This document shows positions 14,074-14,090 of a stretch of 14,090 nt of DNA, one piece after another. This stretch comes from QQUD01 sp039029915 (lineage in GTDB: Bacteria; Chloroflexota; Anaerolineae; Promineifilales; Promineifilaceae). Below the pieces are notes generated by a model. The model did not search any database. It saw only the letters and a list, made by a program, of their open reading frames with translations, and was not told the origin of the DNA. A program made the position numbers and the translations under genes. How positions within the stretch are numbered: the first letter of the stretch is position 1; every line of letters starts with the position of its first letter. Where the stretch lies: NCBI GenBank assembly GCA_039029915.1, contig JBCCFD010000183.1, forward strand, positions 1 to 14,090. The letters run 5' to 3'.

Positions 14074-14090
14074 ATGCCAGCGCCCGCAGA
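14074..14090 (+). CDS. Start of a second, divergent type IIG gene copy (cut by window end)
   Basis: ATG CCA GCG CCC GCA GA reads MPAPA, identical to the first five residues of the minus-strand type IIG protein, with a synonymous third codon. The same Shine-Dalgarno (GGAG, 14062-14065) and promoter precede it. Only 17 bases are visible, so whether the copy is full length or a fragment is unknown. Confidence 0.65.

Larger units (their letters stand above)
13820..14090. repeat. Large inverted duplication holding two divergent gene starts
   Basis: Arms 13820-13949 and 13961-14090 (130 bp each, cut by the window end) pair around an 11-nt AT-only spacer (13950-13960). Only two positions differ: 13828/14082 (a synonymous change in codon 3, GCA against GCG) and 13886/14024 (in the promoter spacer). 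Each arm holds a REP palindrome, a promoter, a Shine-Dalgarno and the first codons of a type IIG gene. Confidence 0.9.

Overview
The window reads as a stretch of chromosome from a Chloroflexota bacterium (Anaerolineae/Caldilineae-like). This is inference: the PstS lipoprotein has the Val/Thr/Glu-rich linker after the lipobox that is typical of Chloroflexi binding proteins, GC is moderate, and there are many small palindromic repeats. No rRNA or tRNA is present to settle the lineage.

Layout. Positions 1-5029 are a phosphate-regulation island: a PhoB-type regulator and PhoR-type kinase on the minus strand, then, across an oppositely oriented beta-propeller lipoprotein gene, the start of pstS (cut by the left edge). 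A 79-bp MITE with a 9-bp target duplication sits between phoB and phoR, and a strong hairpin-plus-T9 terminator sits in the pstS leader. The propeller lipoprotein gene has an in-frame TGA just after its lipobox. Positions 5307-6467 hold a 3-hydroxyacyl-CoA dehydrogenase-like protein that has lost its catalytic residues and, convergent to it, a SelW/Rdx-family selenoprotein whose CxxU motif is encoded by an in-frame UGA followed by a candidate SECIS hairpin. Ordinary gene calling would start that gene at an internal GTG and drop the active site. Positions 6721-9327 hold an MBOAT O-acyltransferase and an SGNH-type partner, a pair typical of exopolysaccharide O-acetylation. A bicupin gene follows, abutting the SGNH gene tail to tail with no gap.

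The right third is mobile or defence DNA. A decayed RAYT (REP-associated tyrosine transposase) pseudogene at 10099-10720 is bracketed by two 33-nt palindromes of identical 16-1-16 architecture. Next is a 1019-residue type IIG restriction-modification protein. Its upstream region folds into a near-perfect inverted duplication of at least 130 bp per arm, and a second gene with the same first codons starts divergently at 14074 and runs off the window. The same REP palindrome lies at both ends of the type IIG gene.

One signal cuts across genes: the palindrome AACGGCCGTT. Its 8-bp core ACGGCCGT occurs 18 times between 878 and 10695, on coding sequence of many unrelated genes, and not once in the type IIG module. 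It behaves like a highly iterated palindrome comparable to cyanobacterial HIP1, and its absence marks the restriction-modification module as a likely late arrival.
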